Positions 1 through 7,598 of a DNA stretch of 64,000 nt are shown one piece after another. Position 1 is the stretch's first letter; every line of letters starts with the position of its first letter. This stretch comes from PALSA-555 sp035468285 (GTDB lineage: Bacteria; Actinomycetota; Acidimicrobiia; IMCC26256; PALSA-555). The stretch spans positions 1 through 64,000 of the forward strand of contig DATISY010000090.1 of assembly GCA_035468285.1 (NCBI GenBank). The letters are read 5' to 3'. The notes below the pieces were generated by a model. That model was given only the letters and a program-made list of their open reading frames with translations. It did no database searches and was not told the DNA's origin. Both the position numbers and the translations under genes were made by a program.

Positions 1-143
1 AACGCCGTGAACGACGTATTCGGATTCTTCTCCGACAACACCTTCGTGATCGCCGCCGTCAACGTCGTCTTCCCATGATCAATATGACCAATCGTCCCAA
101 TATTCAAATGCGGCTTCGTCCGCTCAAACTTCGCCTTCGCCAT
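1..143 (-). CDS. tuf: Elongation factor Tu, N-terminal part (cut by window edge)
   Basis: Only the first 47 codons are in the window; the gene runs off the left edge. The protein starts MAKAKFERTKPHLNIGTIG and carries the G1 P-loop of translational GTPases as GHIDHGKTT, where most EF-Tu proteins have GHVDHGKTT. EF-Tu delivers aminoacyl-tRNA to the ribosome in the cytoplasm. A purine-rich AAGGAGACGGAG lies about 10-20 nt before the ATG. Codon use is odd for this window: third positions are almost all G or T (AAT, CAT, GAT, ATT, TTG), while neighbouring genes prefer C or G. Two tRNA genes lie just upstream in the same direction, as at several bacterial tuf loci. Confidence 0.95.
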   Translation of the reverse strand, partial: MAKAKFERTKPHLNIGTIGHIDHGKTTLTAAITKVLSEKNPNTSFTA

Positions 144-207
144 GGGAGGTCGCTCCGTCTCCTTCGGATCACTGGCCGGGACCAGTTCGGGCCCGGATTG
201 CTGTGGC

Positions 208-284
208 TGGTAGCGGTGGCGGGACTCGAACCCGCGACGCCGCGATTATGAGCCGCGTGCTCTGACCAACTGAGCTACACCGCC
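208..284 (-). tRNA. tRNA-Met (CAT)
   Basis: The minus strand folds into a full cloverleaf. The acceptor arm is GGCGGTG against CACCGCT (one G-U at position 1-72), the anticodon loop is CTCATAA with anticodon CAT, and the T-loop is TTCGAGT. The discriminator A is followed by an encoded CCA (208-210). A CAT anticodon can also belong to initiator tRNA or to tRNA-Ile2. The near-paired acceptor end and lack of initiator features favour elongator Met. Confidence 0.9.
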
Positions 285-285
285 G

Positions 286-358
286 AGCCCCCTTACGGAC
301 TCGAACCGTAGACCCCTTCCTTACCATGGAAGTGCTCTGCCGACTGAGCTAAGGGGGC
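286..358 (-). tRNA. tRNA-Thr (GGT)
   Basis: The minus strand gives the acceptor GCCCCCT paired with AGGGGGC, the anticodon stem CTTCC/GGAAG and the loop ATGGTAA, so the anticodon is GGT, which reads ACC and ACT (Thr). The discriminator is T, and no CCA is encoded. It lies one base from tRNA-Met and upstream of tuf on the same strand, so the three are probably co-transcribed. Confidence 0.92.
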
Positions 359-382
359 GGAGCGCAAAGGATAGCAACCAGG

Positions 383-388
383 TACGTT
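383..388 (+). promoter_or_regulatory. -10 box, leaderless-type promoter of the GNAT gene
   Basis: TACGTT matches the actinobacterial -10 pattern TANNNT and ends 8 nt before the ATG at 397. No Shine-Dalgarno sequence precedes that ATG. The spacing predicts transcription starting at or next to the start codon. This is inferred from sequence only. Confidence 0.4.
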
Positions 389-396
389 CCGGTCCG

Positions 397-891
397 ATGG
401 GAGTATCGATTCGACTCGTGGAACTGCGCGACGCCGACGCGATCCGGACGATCTACAACCGGGAGGTGCTCGAGTCGACGGTCACGTTCGACATGGTTCC
501 CCGAACCGTCGAGGAGCAGCACGACTGGATCGCGGAGCACAGCGGGGCCCATCCGGCGGTCGTCGCAGTAGAGGGCGACGGGACGCTCGTCGGGTTCGGG
601 TCCTTGTCGCCGTACCGGCCCCGTCCGGCGTACTCGCCGACGGTCGAGGACTCGGTCTACGTGCATCACGACCATCGGGGGAGCGGGTACGGCCGGCTGA
701 TCCTCGAGGACCTGCTGCGGCGGGGCACGGACCATGGCTTCCACACGGTGATCGCCCGGATCGTGGGGCATCACGCCGCGTCGATCGGCCTGCATGCCGC
801 GTGTGGGTTCGAGCCGGCCGGCACCGAGCGGGAGGTCGGGAGGAAGTTCCACCGGTGGCTCGACGTCGTGTTGATGCAGCGCATGCTGTGA
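397..891 (+). CDS. GNAT N-acetyltransferase, phosphinothricin-acetyltransferase-like
   Basis: This 164-residue protein matches the Pat/Bar/MddA subgroup of GNAT enzymes, which move an acetyl group from acetyl-CoA to an amine such as methionine sulfone, sulfoximine or phosphinothricin. The N-terminal region IRLVELRDADAIRTIYN is typical of the group. The acetyl-CoA loop is seen as HRGSGYGRLIL near residues 94-104, and the C-terminal end has the family's GFEPAGTEREVGRKFHRWLD. Length is normal. The actual substrate cannot be read from sequence. The ATG sits 8 nt after a -10-like TACGTT, suggesting a leaderless mRNA. The next gene starts 10 nt downstream, so the two may be co-transcribed. Confidence 0.85.
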   Translation: MGVSIRLVELRDADAIRTIYNREVLESTVTFDMVPRTVEEQHDWIAEHSGAHPAVVAVEGDGTLVGFGSLSPYRPRPAYSPTVEDSVYVHHDHRGSGYGRLILEDLLRRGTDHGFHTVIARIVGHHAASIGLHAACGFEPAGTEREVGRKFHRWLDVVLMQRML

Positions 892-901
892 GGATGGTGC
901 C

Positions 902-1510
902 GTGAGGGCTGCCCGTGACGAACTCCCGACCGCCGTCTTGACGGGCCGGTTCACCGAGGCGGTCCGGTGGGCGTCGCACCTCCATGCCGACCAGGCCCGG
1001 AAGGGCACCCGGATCGCGTATGTCTCGCACCTCCTGGCGGTGTCGTCACTCGTGCTCGAGGACGGCGGCACGGAAGAGGAAGCGATCGCGGGTGTGCTCC
1101 ATGACGCCATCGAGGACTGCCATGTGGCGGAGGCGGAGATCCGGGCACGGTTCGGTGCCCCGGTCGCGGAGATCGTCGTGGCCTGCTCCGAGGACCGGGA
1201 CAGTTCCCGCGACCAGGACTGGGAGGCCCGGAAGCGCCGCTACCTGGATCATCTCCGGGATCCCGCGCTGCCGAGCGAGGCGCTCCGCGTCAGCGCCGCC
1301 GACAAGCTGCACAACGCCCGCTCGATCCTCAGCGATCTGCGCGAGCACGGCCCGGAGATCTGGGATCGTTTCAACGCGCCGGCGGACGCGCAGCAGCGGT
1401 ACTACGCCGAGGTCGCGCAGATCCTCCGTGACCGCCACGATTCGGTGCTGACCCGGGAGCTGGGTCGGGTCGTCGGGGAGCTCACCGCCGAGATCGACCG
1501 GAGCGGGTGA
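902..1510 (+). CDS. Stand-alone HD-domain phosphohydrolase, small alarmone hydrolase-like
   Basis: This 202-residue protein resembles the N-terminal hydrolase domain of RelA/SpoT enzymes and nothing else. It has HLHADQARKGT near residue 26, YVSHLLAVSSL near residue 40, the HD motif as VLHDAIED near residue 64, and AADKLHNARSI near residue 136. These match the metal-binding His/His-Asp and ADRLHN motifs of SpoT and MESH1. No synthetase, TGS or ACT domain follows. Such proteins hydrolyse (p)ppGpp or related nucleotides. That function here is inference from motifs. The gene starts with GTG, 10 nt after the acetyltransferase gene. Confidence 0.75.
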   Translation: MRAARDELPTAVLTGRFTEAVRWASHLHADQARKGTRIAYVSHLLAVSSLVLEDGGTEEEAIAGVLHDAIEDCHVAEAEIRARFGAPVAEIVVACSEDRDSSRDQDWEARKRRYLDHLRDPALPSEALRVSAADKLHNARSILSDLREHGPEIWDRFNAPADAQQRYYAEVAQILRDRHDSVLTRELGRVVGELTAEIDRSG

Positions 1511-1530
1511 GCGACGGCGCCGCCCGCGGG

Positions 1531-2214
1531 TCAGGCCGGCGGCGCCGCCTGGCCGGGTCTCAACCAGGGCGACACCGAGGGGGGTGGGCCGGTCACGGGC
1601 GAGGCGTGGTCGTCAGCGGCGGGCGCGCCGGCGGCGACGGTCAGGGGCAGCACCCCCGACCAGATGGGCAGGGCTTGGTCGGCCTCGTCGGGGAGGGCGG
1701 AGCCACCGGCGCGCGTCTTGACCGAGGCGGTCTCGATCGCGACCTCGAGGACCATCGTCTGGGCGAGCTCGGCGTCGGTCGCGGGACGTGACTCGCCGGC
1801 CCGGCCGGGTACGACGTGGTCGACGATGCAGGCCAGCGCGCGGCGCTGCTCCCCGGGGTCGCGTACCCGGCGGGCGGTGCCGAGGATCACGACCGACCGG
1901 TAGTTCACGGAGTGGTGGAGGTGGGAGTGGGCGAGGACGAGGCCGTCGACGAGCGTGACGGTGACGCACACGGGGGCGCCGCGGTCGAGGGCCCGGAGGA
2001 GCCGGCTGGCCACGGAGCCGTGGAGCAGCAGCCGGTCCCCGTCTCGACCGTGCACCATGGGCATCACGATGGGCTGGTCGTCCACGACGAAGCCGACGTG
2101 CGCGAGGAACGCCGCGTCGAGGATGGCCTCCGCTGCGGCGCGGTCGTAGCTGCCCCGTTCTGGTTGTCGTTTGAACGTCGTGTGCGGGGTCGGGGGGAAC
2201 GCGGAGCGGCTCAT
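1531..2214 (-). CDS. Pyridoxamine 5'-phosphate oxidase family flavoprotein
   Basis: This 227-residue protein has the split-barrel FMN fold of the PPOX/NimA-like group. It has LAHVGFVVDDQPIVMPMVHG near the N-terminus, then DGDRLLLHGS and a VCVTVTLVDGLVLA strand with HSHLHHSVNYRSVVILG, which is the usual pattern of this group. Members bind FMN or F420 and reduce small molecules; the substrate is unknown. The open frame continues upstream of 2214, but homology starts just after MSRSAFPP, so the ATG at 2214 was chosen. It converges with the HD-domain gene, leaving 20 nt between the stops. The C-terminal 30 residues are Pro/Ala-rich and not conserved-looking. Confidence 0.8.
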   Translation of the reverse strand: MSRSAFPPTPHTTFKRQPERGSYDRAAAEAILDAAFLAHVGFVVDDQPIVMPMVHGRDGDRLLLHGSVASRLLRALDRGAPVCVTVTLVDGLVLAHSHLHHSVNYRSVVILGTARRVRDPGEQRRALACIVDHVVPGRAGESRPATDAELAQTMVLEVAIETASVKTRAGGSALPDEADQALPIWSGVLPLTVAAGAPAADDHASPVTGPPPSVSPWLRPGQAAPPA

Positions 2215-2302
2215 GGGGCCATGCTTTCGGCTCCGGGCCTCCGCTGCACGGTAATTTTCGGCGGTCGGGCCTGCCGTGGAGGAGCGACGGCGGTCGTAGT
2301 TG

Positions 2303-2383
2303 TGGGCCGGGCTGGGTTCGAACCAGCGAAGCTTGCGCGACGGTTTTACAGACCGTTCCCTTTGGCCACTCGGGCACCGACCC
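2303..2383 (-). tRNA. tRNA-Tyr (GTA)
   Basis: This is a class II tRNA of 81 nt on the minus strand. The acceptor GGGTCGG pairs with CCGGCCC (one U-G), the anticodon loop is CTGTAAA with anticodon GTA, the variable arm is long, and the T-arm is CTGGTTCGAACCCAG. The discriminator is A, and no CCA is encoded. It stands alone between a flavoprotein gene and yajQ, 51 nt from the yajQ start. Confidence 0.92.
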
Positions 2384-2433
2384 CGGGGCCGCGTACGATA
2401 GCAGTCACCGATTCGCCGGCTTCGGGGGTTCAC

Positions 2434-2922
2434 ATGCCGACATTCGATGTGGTGTCGCAGGTCGACATGCAAGAGGTCCGCAACGCGGTCGACCAAGCGG
2501 CCCGCGAGGTCTCGACGCGTTACGACTTCAAGGGCACGGGCACGAGCGTGGAGCTCGCGGGGTCCTCGATCGAGCTGCACACCGAGAGTGACGAGCGGCT
2601 CAAGGCCCTGACCCAGGTCCTGGAGGAGAAGCTCGTGCGCCGCAAGGTGTCACTCAAGGCGCTGGGGTACGGGAAGGTCGAGGAGGCCGCGAAGGGCACG
2701 GTGCGTCAGGTCGTGACCCTGAACGTGGGGATCAACCAGGACCGGGCGAAGGAGATCGGGAAGTTCGTGAAGGAGCTGGGCCTCAAGGGGGTCTCCCATC
2801 AGGTCCAGGGTGACCAGCTACGAGTCAGCGGCAAGAAGCGCGACGATCTCCAGACCGCGATCCAGGCGATGCGGGAGCACGACTTCGGGATCCCGCTGCA
2901 GTTCACCAACATGCGGGACTAG
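2434..2922 (+). CDS. yajQ: YajQ family cyclic-di-GMP/nucleotide-binding protein
   Basis: This 162-residue protein has the whole YajQ family signature: it begins MPTFDVVSQVDMQEVRNA, continues with REVSTRYDFKGT and KEIGKFVKELGLKGVSHQVQ, and ends FGIPLQFTNMRD. YajQ proteins have two ferredoxin-like domains and bind cyclic di-GMP or nucleic acid in the cytoplasm. Which ligand applies here is not visible. The open frame extends far upstream, through the tRNA-Tyr gene, but homology begins exactly at the ATG at 2434. A -10-like TACGAT lies at 2393-2398. It converges with htpX, 6 nt apart. Confidence 0.93.
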   Translation: MPTFDVVSQVDMQEVRNAVDQAAREVSTRYDFKGTGTSVELAGSSIELHTESDERLKALTQVLEEKLVRRKVSLKALGYGKVEEAAKGTVRQVVTLNVGINQDRAKEIGKFVKELGLKGVSHQVQGDQLRVSGKKRDDLQTAIQAMREHDFGIPLQFTNMRD

Positions 2923-2928
2923 ACGGGC

Positions 2929-3786
2929 TTACGAGGCGTGGCCCCGGAGCCGGGCGATCCGCTCGGCGGTCGGTGGGTGGGTCGAGAACAGGTGCGCGAA
3001 GTTGGCTTGCCGGCCGGTCAGCGGGTTGATGATGTAGGCGGTCGCCTCGGCGGGGTTGACGTTCATCGGGACGCGCTTGACGGACGCCTCGATCTTCTCC
3101 AGGGCCCGGGCGAGCGGCTCCCCGGTGTGGAGGAGGTGCGCGCCGCTCTGGTCGGCCTGGTACTCCCGGGACCGGGAGAGGGCCATCTGGACGAACAGCG
3201 CGGCGATCGGGGCGAGGATCATGAGCGCGAGGGCGCTGAACACGTTGCCTTCACCGTCACGACCGCCGCCGCCTCCACCGAAGATCGCTCCGAGGAACGC
3301 GAGGCGCGACACGAACAGGATCGCCATCGCCACCGCGGCGGCCACGGAGCTGATCAGGATGTCGTGGTTGCGGACGTGGGAGAGCTCGTGGGCGAGCACG
3401 CCGCGGAGCTCGTCCTCGTCGAGGACCTGCAGGATCCCTTGGGTGCAGCACACCGCGGCGTGGTGCTCGTTGCGGCCGGTGGCGAAGGCGTTGGGCTGCT
3501 GGGCGGGTGAGAGGTAGAGCCGGGGCATGGGCATGCCAGCGCGGCGGGTGAGGTCCTCGACGATGGCGTAGAGCCCGGGAGCCTCGGCGGGGGTGACGGG
3601 CTTGGCGCGGGCGGCGGCGATGGCGAGCTTGGCGCTGAACCAGTAGGAGCCGCCGGCGAAGAGGACCCCGAGGGCCAGGCCGATGGTGAGGCCGCTGGTG
3701 CCACCGAGGAGCCCGCCGAGCCCCATGAAGATGCCGCCGAGGAGGGCGAGCAGGACGGTGGTCTTGAGCGTGTTGCGGATGGTCAT
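2929..3786 (-). CDS. htpX: Membrane zinc metalloprotease HtpX
   Basis: This 285-residue M48-family protease is anchored in the cytoplasmic membrane and degrades misfolded membrane proteins. Two N-terminal membrane segments (about residues 9-28 and 33-53) are followed by the zinc site HELSHVRNHD near residue 134 (HEXXH). Two further hydrophobic stretches follow (about 144-165 and 180-200), then the third ligand region SREYQADQSGAHL near residue 208. The length is that of bacterial HtpX. The ATG has a GAGGTGAC ribosome site just upstream. It is monocistronic by spacing, with 78 nt to the next gene upstream. Confidence 0.94.
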   Translation of the reverse strand: MTIRNTLKTTVLLALLGGIFMGLGGLLGGTSGLTIGLALGVLFAGGSYWFSAKLAIAAARAKPVTPAEAPGLYAIVEDLTRRAGMPMPRLYLSPAQQPNAFATGRNEHHAAVCCTQGILQVLDEDELRGVLAHELSHVRNHDILISSVAAAVAMAILFVSRLAFLGAIFGGGGGGRDGEGNVFSALALMILAPIAALFVQMALSRSREYQADQSGAHLLHTGEPLARALEKIEASVKRVPMNVNPAEATAYIINPLTGRQANFAHLFSTHPPTAERIARLRGHAS

Positions 3787-3864
3787 GTCGTCACCTCGGG
3801 GGAGCGCCGGAGGGTGGGCTCGCCTTCTCGAAACAACGTCCGCGTGGGTCGGCTTCGTTCCCGC

Positions 3865-4353
3865 TTAGTCGTAGTAGCCGGAGTGCATGTACAGGCAGGG
3901 GACGTTCTCGCCGCGGAACATGGCGACGTTGCGGCGGTCGTCTTCGATGGCGAGCCGGAGGTCGAAGCCGTAGGCCCGCAGGTCCCAGACCGAGGTCTCC
4001 TTGAACTCGCGGGCGAGGTCGTAGTCGCCGTACGGCCGCATGACGAGGAGGTCCCAGCGGATCCGGTACCGCCGTAGCCAGGCTTCGGTGAGGGGGTGGA
4101 CCCGCTCGGGTCGCGCGGTGAGGAGCACGATGCGCAGGTCCCGGTCGAGGAGGTCGAGGAGGACCCGGACCTCCTCGATGACTGGGTCCTCACCGCAGGC
4201 GTCGAAGAACCCCCGCCAGTCGCGTCGGGGGGCCTCGAGGTAGTGCTGGCGGCTGGCCGCGTCGGAGAGGACGCCGTCGAGGTCGACGACCGCGGCCGGC
4301 CCGGTCGCGACGGGTCCGTCGCGCCACGTCCAATGGGCCGGGGCTTCGGTCAC
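3865..4353 (-). CDS. HAD-superfamily phosphatase, polynucleotide 3'-phosphatase-like
   Basis: This 162-residue protein shows HAD motif I as VDLDGVLSDA near residue 23 (nucleophile and acid Asp), motif II as IVLLTARPE near residue 76, and an acidic motif IV as AIEDDRRNV near residue 135. The arrangement, and the R-x2-W-D-L-L-V-M-R segment, are like the phosphatase domain of phage-type polynucleotide kinase and related stand-alone proteins. No kinase P-loop is present. The substrate is unknown. Its GTG start overlaps the acs stop by 4 nt (GTGA), so it is translationally coupled to acs. Confidence 0.7.
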   Translation of the reverse strand: MTEAPAHWTWRDGPVATGPAAVVDLDGVLSDAASRQHYLEAPRRDWRGFFDACGEDPVIEEVRVLLDLLDRDLRIVLLTARPERVHPLTEAWLRRYRIRWDLLVMRPYGDYDLAREFKETSVWDLRAYGFDLRLAIEDDRRNVAMFRGENVPCLYMHSGYYD

Positions 4354-6317
4354 TCCTCGTCGCCGGCGGCCTGGTCGGCCAGGTACCGGGCCTTGATCCC
4401 CTCGACGACCGTCGGGTCGGCGAGGGTGGTGGTGTCACCGAGGGTCTCGTCCTCACTGACGTTGCGGAGGAGGCGGCGCATGATCTTCCCTGAGCGCGTC
4501 TTGGGGAGGTCTTCGGTGAAGAGGATGGTCTTGGGCTTGGCGATGGGGCCGATGGTGTGGGCGACGTGTTCCCGGAGGTCGTCGACGAGCGCTTGGCTCG
4601 GCTCGTTGCCGGACCGGAGGGTGACGAACGCGGCGATGGCGTTGCCGGTGGTGGCGTCGGTCTTGGCGACGACGGCGGCTTCGGCGACGGCGGGGTGCCC
4701 GACGAGGGCGTGCTCGACCTCCGCGGTCGAGATGTTGTGGCCCGAGACGAGCATGACGTCGTCGACGCGGCCGAGCAGCCAGTAGTAGCCCTCCTCGTCG
4801 CGTTTGGCGCCGTCACCGGCGAAGTACCGGTCGGGGAACCGGCCCCAGTAAGTCTCGCGGTACCGCTCGGGGTCCCCCCAGATGCCGCGCAGCATCGCCG
4901 GCCACGGGTGGGTGAGGACGAGGTACCCGCCGCCCGGGATCGCCACGGCCTGGCCGTCGCGGTCGACGATGTCGGCGCCGATGCCGGGGAGGGGGAACGT
5001 GGCGCTGCCCGGCTTCAGGGTCGTCGCCCCGGGGAGCGGGCTGATCATGATGGCGCCCGTCTCGGTCTGCCACCACGTGTCGACGACGGGGCAGCGGCCC
5101 CCGCCGATTTGCTGCCAGTACCAGACCCACGCTTCGGGGTTGATCGGCTCCCCCACCGTCCCGAGCAGCCGGAGCGAGGAGAGGTCGTGGCGCTCGGGGT
5201 ACTCCTGGCCCCATTTCATGAAGGTGCGGATCGCGGTCGGAGCGGTGTAGAGGATGGTGACGCCGTACCGCTCGGCGATCTCCCAGAGCCGGTCCTTGTC
5301 CGGGTGGTCGGGTGTCCCTTCGTACAGGACGCTCGTGGCCCGGTTCATGAGGGGCCCGTAGACGATGTAGGAGTGACCGGTGACCCAGCCGACGTCGGCG
5401 GCGCACCAGTACACGTCGGTGTCGGGCTTCAGGTCGAAGACGTACTTGTGGGTGAAGGCGACCTGGGTGAGGTAGCCGCCGGTCGTGTGCATGATGCCTT
5501 TGGGCTTCGCCGTGGTGCCGCTCGTGTACAACAGGTAGAGGAGGTCTTCGCTGTCCATGTGCTCGGGTGGGCAGTCGGGAGACTGCTCGGGGACGAGGTC
5601 GTGCCACCACACGTCGCGGCCCTCGGTCATCGCCACGTCGGGTTGCCGGGTCCGCTGCAGAACGAGCACCCGCTCGATGGTCGCGCATTCCTCGAGCGCG
5701 ACGTCGGCGGTCTCCTTGAGTGGTACGACGTTGCCTCGCCGCCAGGCGCCGTCGGCGGTGATGAGCACCTTTGCCTCGGCGTCGTTGATCCGGTCCCGCA
5801 GCGAATCGGAGGAGAACCCGCCGAACACGACGGAGTGGGCGGCCCCGATGCGGGCGCACGCGAGGAGTGACATCGGCAGCTCAGGGACCATGCCCAGGTA
5901 GATGTTGACGCGGTCACCCCGCCGGACCCCGAGGGCGAGGAGCGCGTTCGCGAGCCGGGACACGTCCTCGAGGAGCTGCGCGTAGGTGATGGTGCGCCGG
6001 TCCCCCGGCTCCCCCTCCCAGTGATACGCGACCTGGTCGCCGTGGCCGGCGTCCACATGTCGGTCGAGGCAGTTGTACGCGGCGTTGAGCTTGCCGCCGA
6101 CGAACCACTGGGCGAAGGGCAGATCCCAGTCGAGGATGGTGTGCCACTCCTCGTACCAGTCGAGGAGCTGACTGGCCTGCAGCGCCCAGAAGCCCTCCCG
6201 GTCGACGGTGGCCTCGTCGTAGATCTCCGCGTCGGTGATGAGAGCCTGACGCTTGAACTCCGGGGGCGGCGCGAAGGTGCGACCCTCGGCGAGCAGGGAC
6301 TCGATGGTGTCGGACAT
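4350..6317 (-). CDS. acsA: Acetyl-CoA synthetase (AMP-forming)
   Basis: This 655-residue enzyme activates acetate with ATP and CoA to acetyl-CoA via acetyl-AMP. Visible are the P-loop-like YTSGTTAKPKGIMHT, the acetate-pocket WWQTETG, the hinge region YWLLGRVDDVMLVSGHNIST and the C-terminal acetylation site KTRSGKIMRR, whose Lys is the usual regulatory acetyl-lysine. Length and domain order are normal. The frame is open further upstream, but the ATG at 6317 has a strong AGGAGAG site and homology starts there. A -10-like TAGCCT lies 38 nt upstream. The phosphatase gene follows with a 4-nt overlap. Confidence 0.96.
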   Translation of the reverse strand: MSDTIESLLAEGRTFAPPPEFKRQALITDAEIYDEATVDREGFWALQASQLLDWYEEWHTILDWDLPFAQWFVGGKLNAAYNCLDRHVDAGHGDQVAYHWEGEPGDRRTITYAQLLEDVSRLANALLALGVRRGDRVNIYLGMVPELPMSLLACARIGAAHSVVFGGFSSDSLRDRINDAEAKVLITADGAWRRGNVVPLKETADVALEECATIERVLVLQRTRQPDVAMTEGRDVWWHDLVPEQSPDCPPEHMDSEDLLYLLYTSGTTAKPKGIMHTTGGYLTQVAFTHKYVFDLKPDTDVYWCAADVGWVTGHSYIVYGPLMNRATSVLYEGTPDHPDKDRLWEIAERYGVTILYTAPTAIRTFMKWGQEYPERHDLSSLRLLGTVGEPINPEAWVWYWQQIGGGRCPVVDTWWQTETGAIMISPLPGATTLKPGSATFPLPGIGADIVDRDGQAVAIPGGGYLVLTHPWPAMLRGIWGDPERYRETYWGRFPDRYFAGDGAKRDEEGYYWLLGRVDDVMLVSGHNISTAEVEHALVGHPAVAEAAVVAKTDATTGNAIAAFVTLRSGNEPSQALVDDLREHVAHTIGPIAKPKTILFTEDLPKTRSGKIMRRLLRNVSEDETLGDTTTLADPTVVEGIKARYLADQAAGDEE

Positions 6318-6355
6318 GCGCCACTCTCCTGGTCCGGACGCTCGGCAGCCCGGCG

Positions 6356-6361
6356 AGGCTA
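6356..6361 (-). promoter_or_regulatory. -10 box upstream of acsA
   Basis: On the minus strand TAGCCT lies 38 nt before the acs ATG. It is the same hexamer, at nearly the same distance, as in the element shared by both nuoA genes. The match and distance are seen; promoter function is inferred. Confidence 0.35.
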
Positions 6362-6388
6362 ACGCAGCCCCCTGGGGCCGCGGCCGTC

Positions 6389-7558
6389 TCACGGGCGTTC
6401 GAGCAGCACCACCTGATGGCGTCCGAGCCCGGACGGGTCCGTGAGCGCGGCGGCTTCGACAACGTGGCTGCGCGCCGCGACCGCGCGCAGGTCGCCGCGG
6501 TGCGCGCCCTCGGCCCAGCCGCGCCGGCCCTCCTCGACGAGCGCGTCGAGTCCGAGGATGCGGAGCCAGTCCGCCTGGTCGAGCTCGTCCCGGACGCGCA
6601 GGTCCGCCTGGTGCGCGGCGCGGCGGAGCGCCTCGAGCACGAGGTCGCAGGTCAGGTCCTGATCGCCGGGTGTGTCGAGCGGGTCGGTCCCGAAGCCGTG
6701 CTGGCGGTACGTGCGGAGCCACCCCCGCGGGCCGCTCGGCCCACGGGCGAGGACGCTCCGGACGGGGGCGGCGTAGTCGATGATCCACACCTCGCCGTGT
6801 CGGAGCGACTGTCCGCACTGCGCGAGCCAGTCCTCGGCGGCGAGGGCAAGCGGGAGGCGGTCGCCGGCGCGCACCGGTGTCCCGACGGTGAGCTCGTCGG
6901 CGCGGACCGTGAGGTCCCCCGCTGCGGGGACGAGCAGCTCGACGAAGTGTTCGTCGTCGGGCGCGAGTGCGACGCGCACCTCCATCCATCCGTCAGCGAG
7001 ACGTTCCACGATCCGGACCGGGAGGTCGTCGAGCAGCTCGTTGGCGACGATCACACCGTCGTAGGTGGCCGCGGGCAGCTCGCTGAGCGCGGTGACGACA
7101 GGCCCGGAGCCCCGGACCGGCTCGGCAGGCGCGTCGGGGTCGCCGGGGGCGAACGGCCCGAGCACGACCTCGGCGGGCTCGAGCGGGAGGAGGATGCGAG
7201 CCTCGGCCCGCAGAACGGGGGAACGTTCCACGAGCACGGCCCGCAACGCGGGCGTGCATGCGGGCCGGGCCCGGAGCACATCGGCGAGGAGGCGGCCGCG
7301 ACCGCCGCCCGCGTCGACGACGACGAACGGGTCCGGGGCGCCGAGGCGGTCCCACGCCTCGTCGAGGCCGCGCGCGACGAGGGCTCCGAACAGGGTCCCG
7401 ACCTCGGGACTGGTTACGAAGTCCCGCCCGGCGCGGCCCGCGCCGTGGCCCGCGGCGAAGAACGCGTCGAGCGCGACGCGCTGGAACTCGGCGAAGGGAA
7501 TCGGCCCGCCGCGGCGGATCCGGTCCCGCAGCGTGGGGGCGGCCGCGCCGGCCAGCAC
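6389..7558 (-). CDS. MidA/NDUFAF7-family SAM-dependent methyltransferase, complex I assembly factor
   Basis: The protein (about 389 residues) matches the DUF185/MidA family. It has GPIPFAEFQRVALDAFF near the N-terminus, RDFVTSPEVGTLFGALVARG, the SAM-binding VVDAGGGRGRLLADVL, and VIVANELLDDLPVRIVE. The mitochondrial member NDUFAF7 methylates an arginine of NDUFS2 (NuoD) during complex I assembly. The gene directly follows nuoN of the 11-subunit nuo operon, which fits that role. The start is uncertain: the frame is open into nuoN, no ATG is available near the stop of nuoN, and GTG at 7558 gives the family's usual N-terminus. A start slightly upstream, overlapping nuoN, is possible. Confidence 0.85.
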   Translation of the reverse strand: MLAGAAAPTLRDRIRRGGPIPFAEFQRVALDAFFAAGHGAGRAGRDFVTSPEVGTLFGALVARGLDEAWDRLGAPDPFVVVDAGGGRGRLLADVLRARPACTPALRAVLVERSPVLRAEARILLPLEPAEVVLGPFAPGDPDAPAEPVRGSGPVVTALSELPAATYDGVIVANELLDDLPVRIVERLADGWMEVRVALAPDDEHFVELLVPAAGDLTVRADELTVGTPVRAGDRLPLALAAEDWLAQCGQSLRHGEVWIIDYAAPVRSVLARGPSGPRGWLRTYRQHGFGTDPLDTPGDQDLTCDLVLEALRRAAHQADLRVRDELDQADWLRILGLDALVEEGRRGWAEGAHRGDLRAVAARSHVVEAAALTDPSGLGRHQVVLLERP

Positions 7559-7598
7559 GGCCGCGGCTACCAGCCGGGCGCGGAGATCCCGGTGCGGC

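Noticed and set aside
1816..2433. Upstream extension of yajQ in the same frame
   Set aside because: It crosses the tRNA-Tyr gene and antisense PPOX gene, and the YajQ homology starts exactly at 2434.
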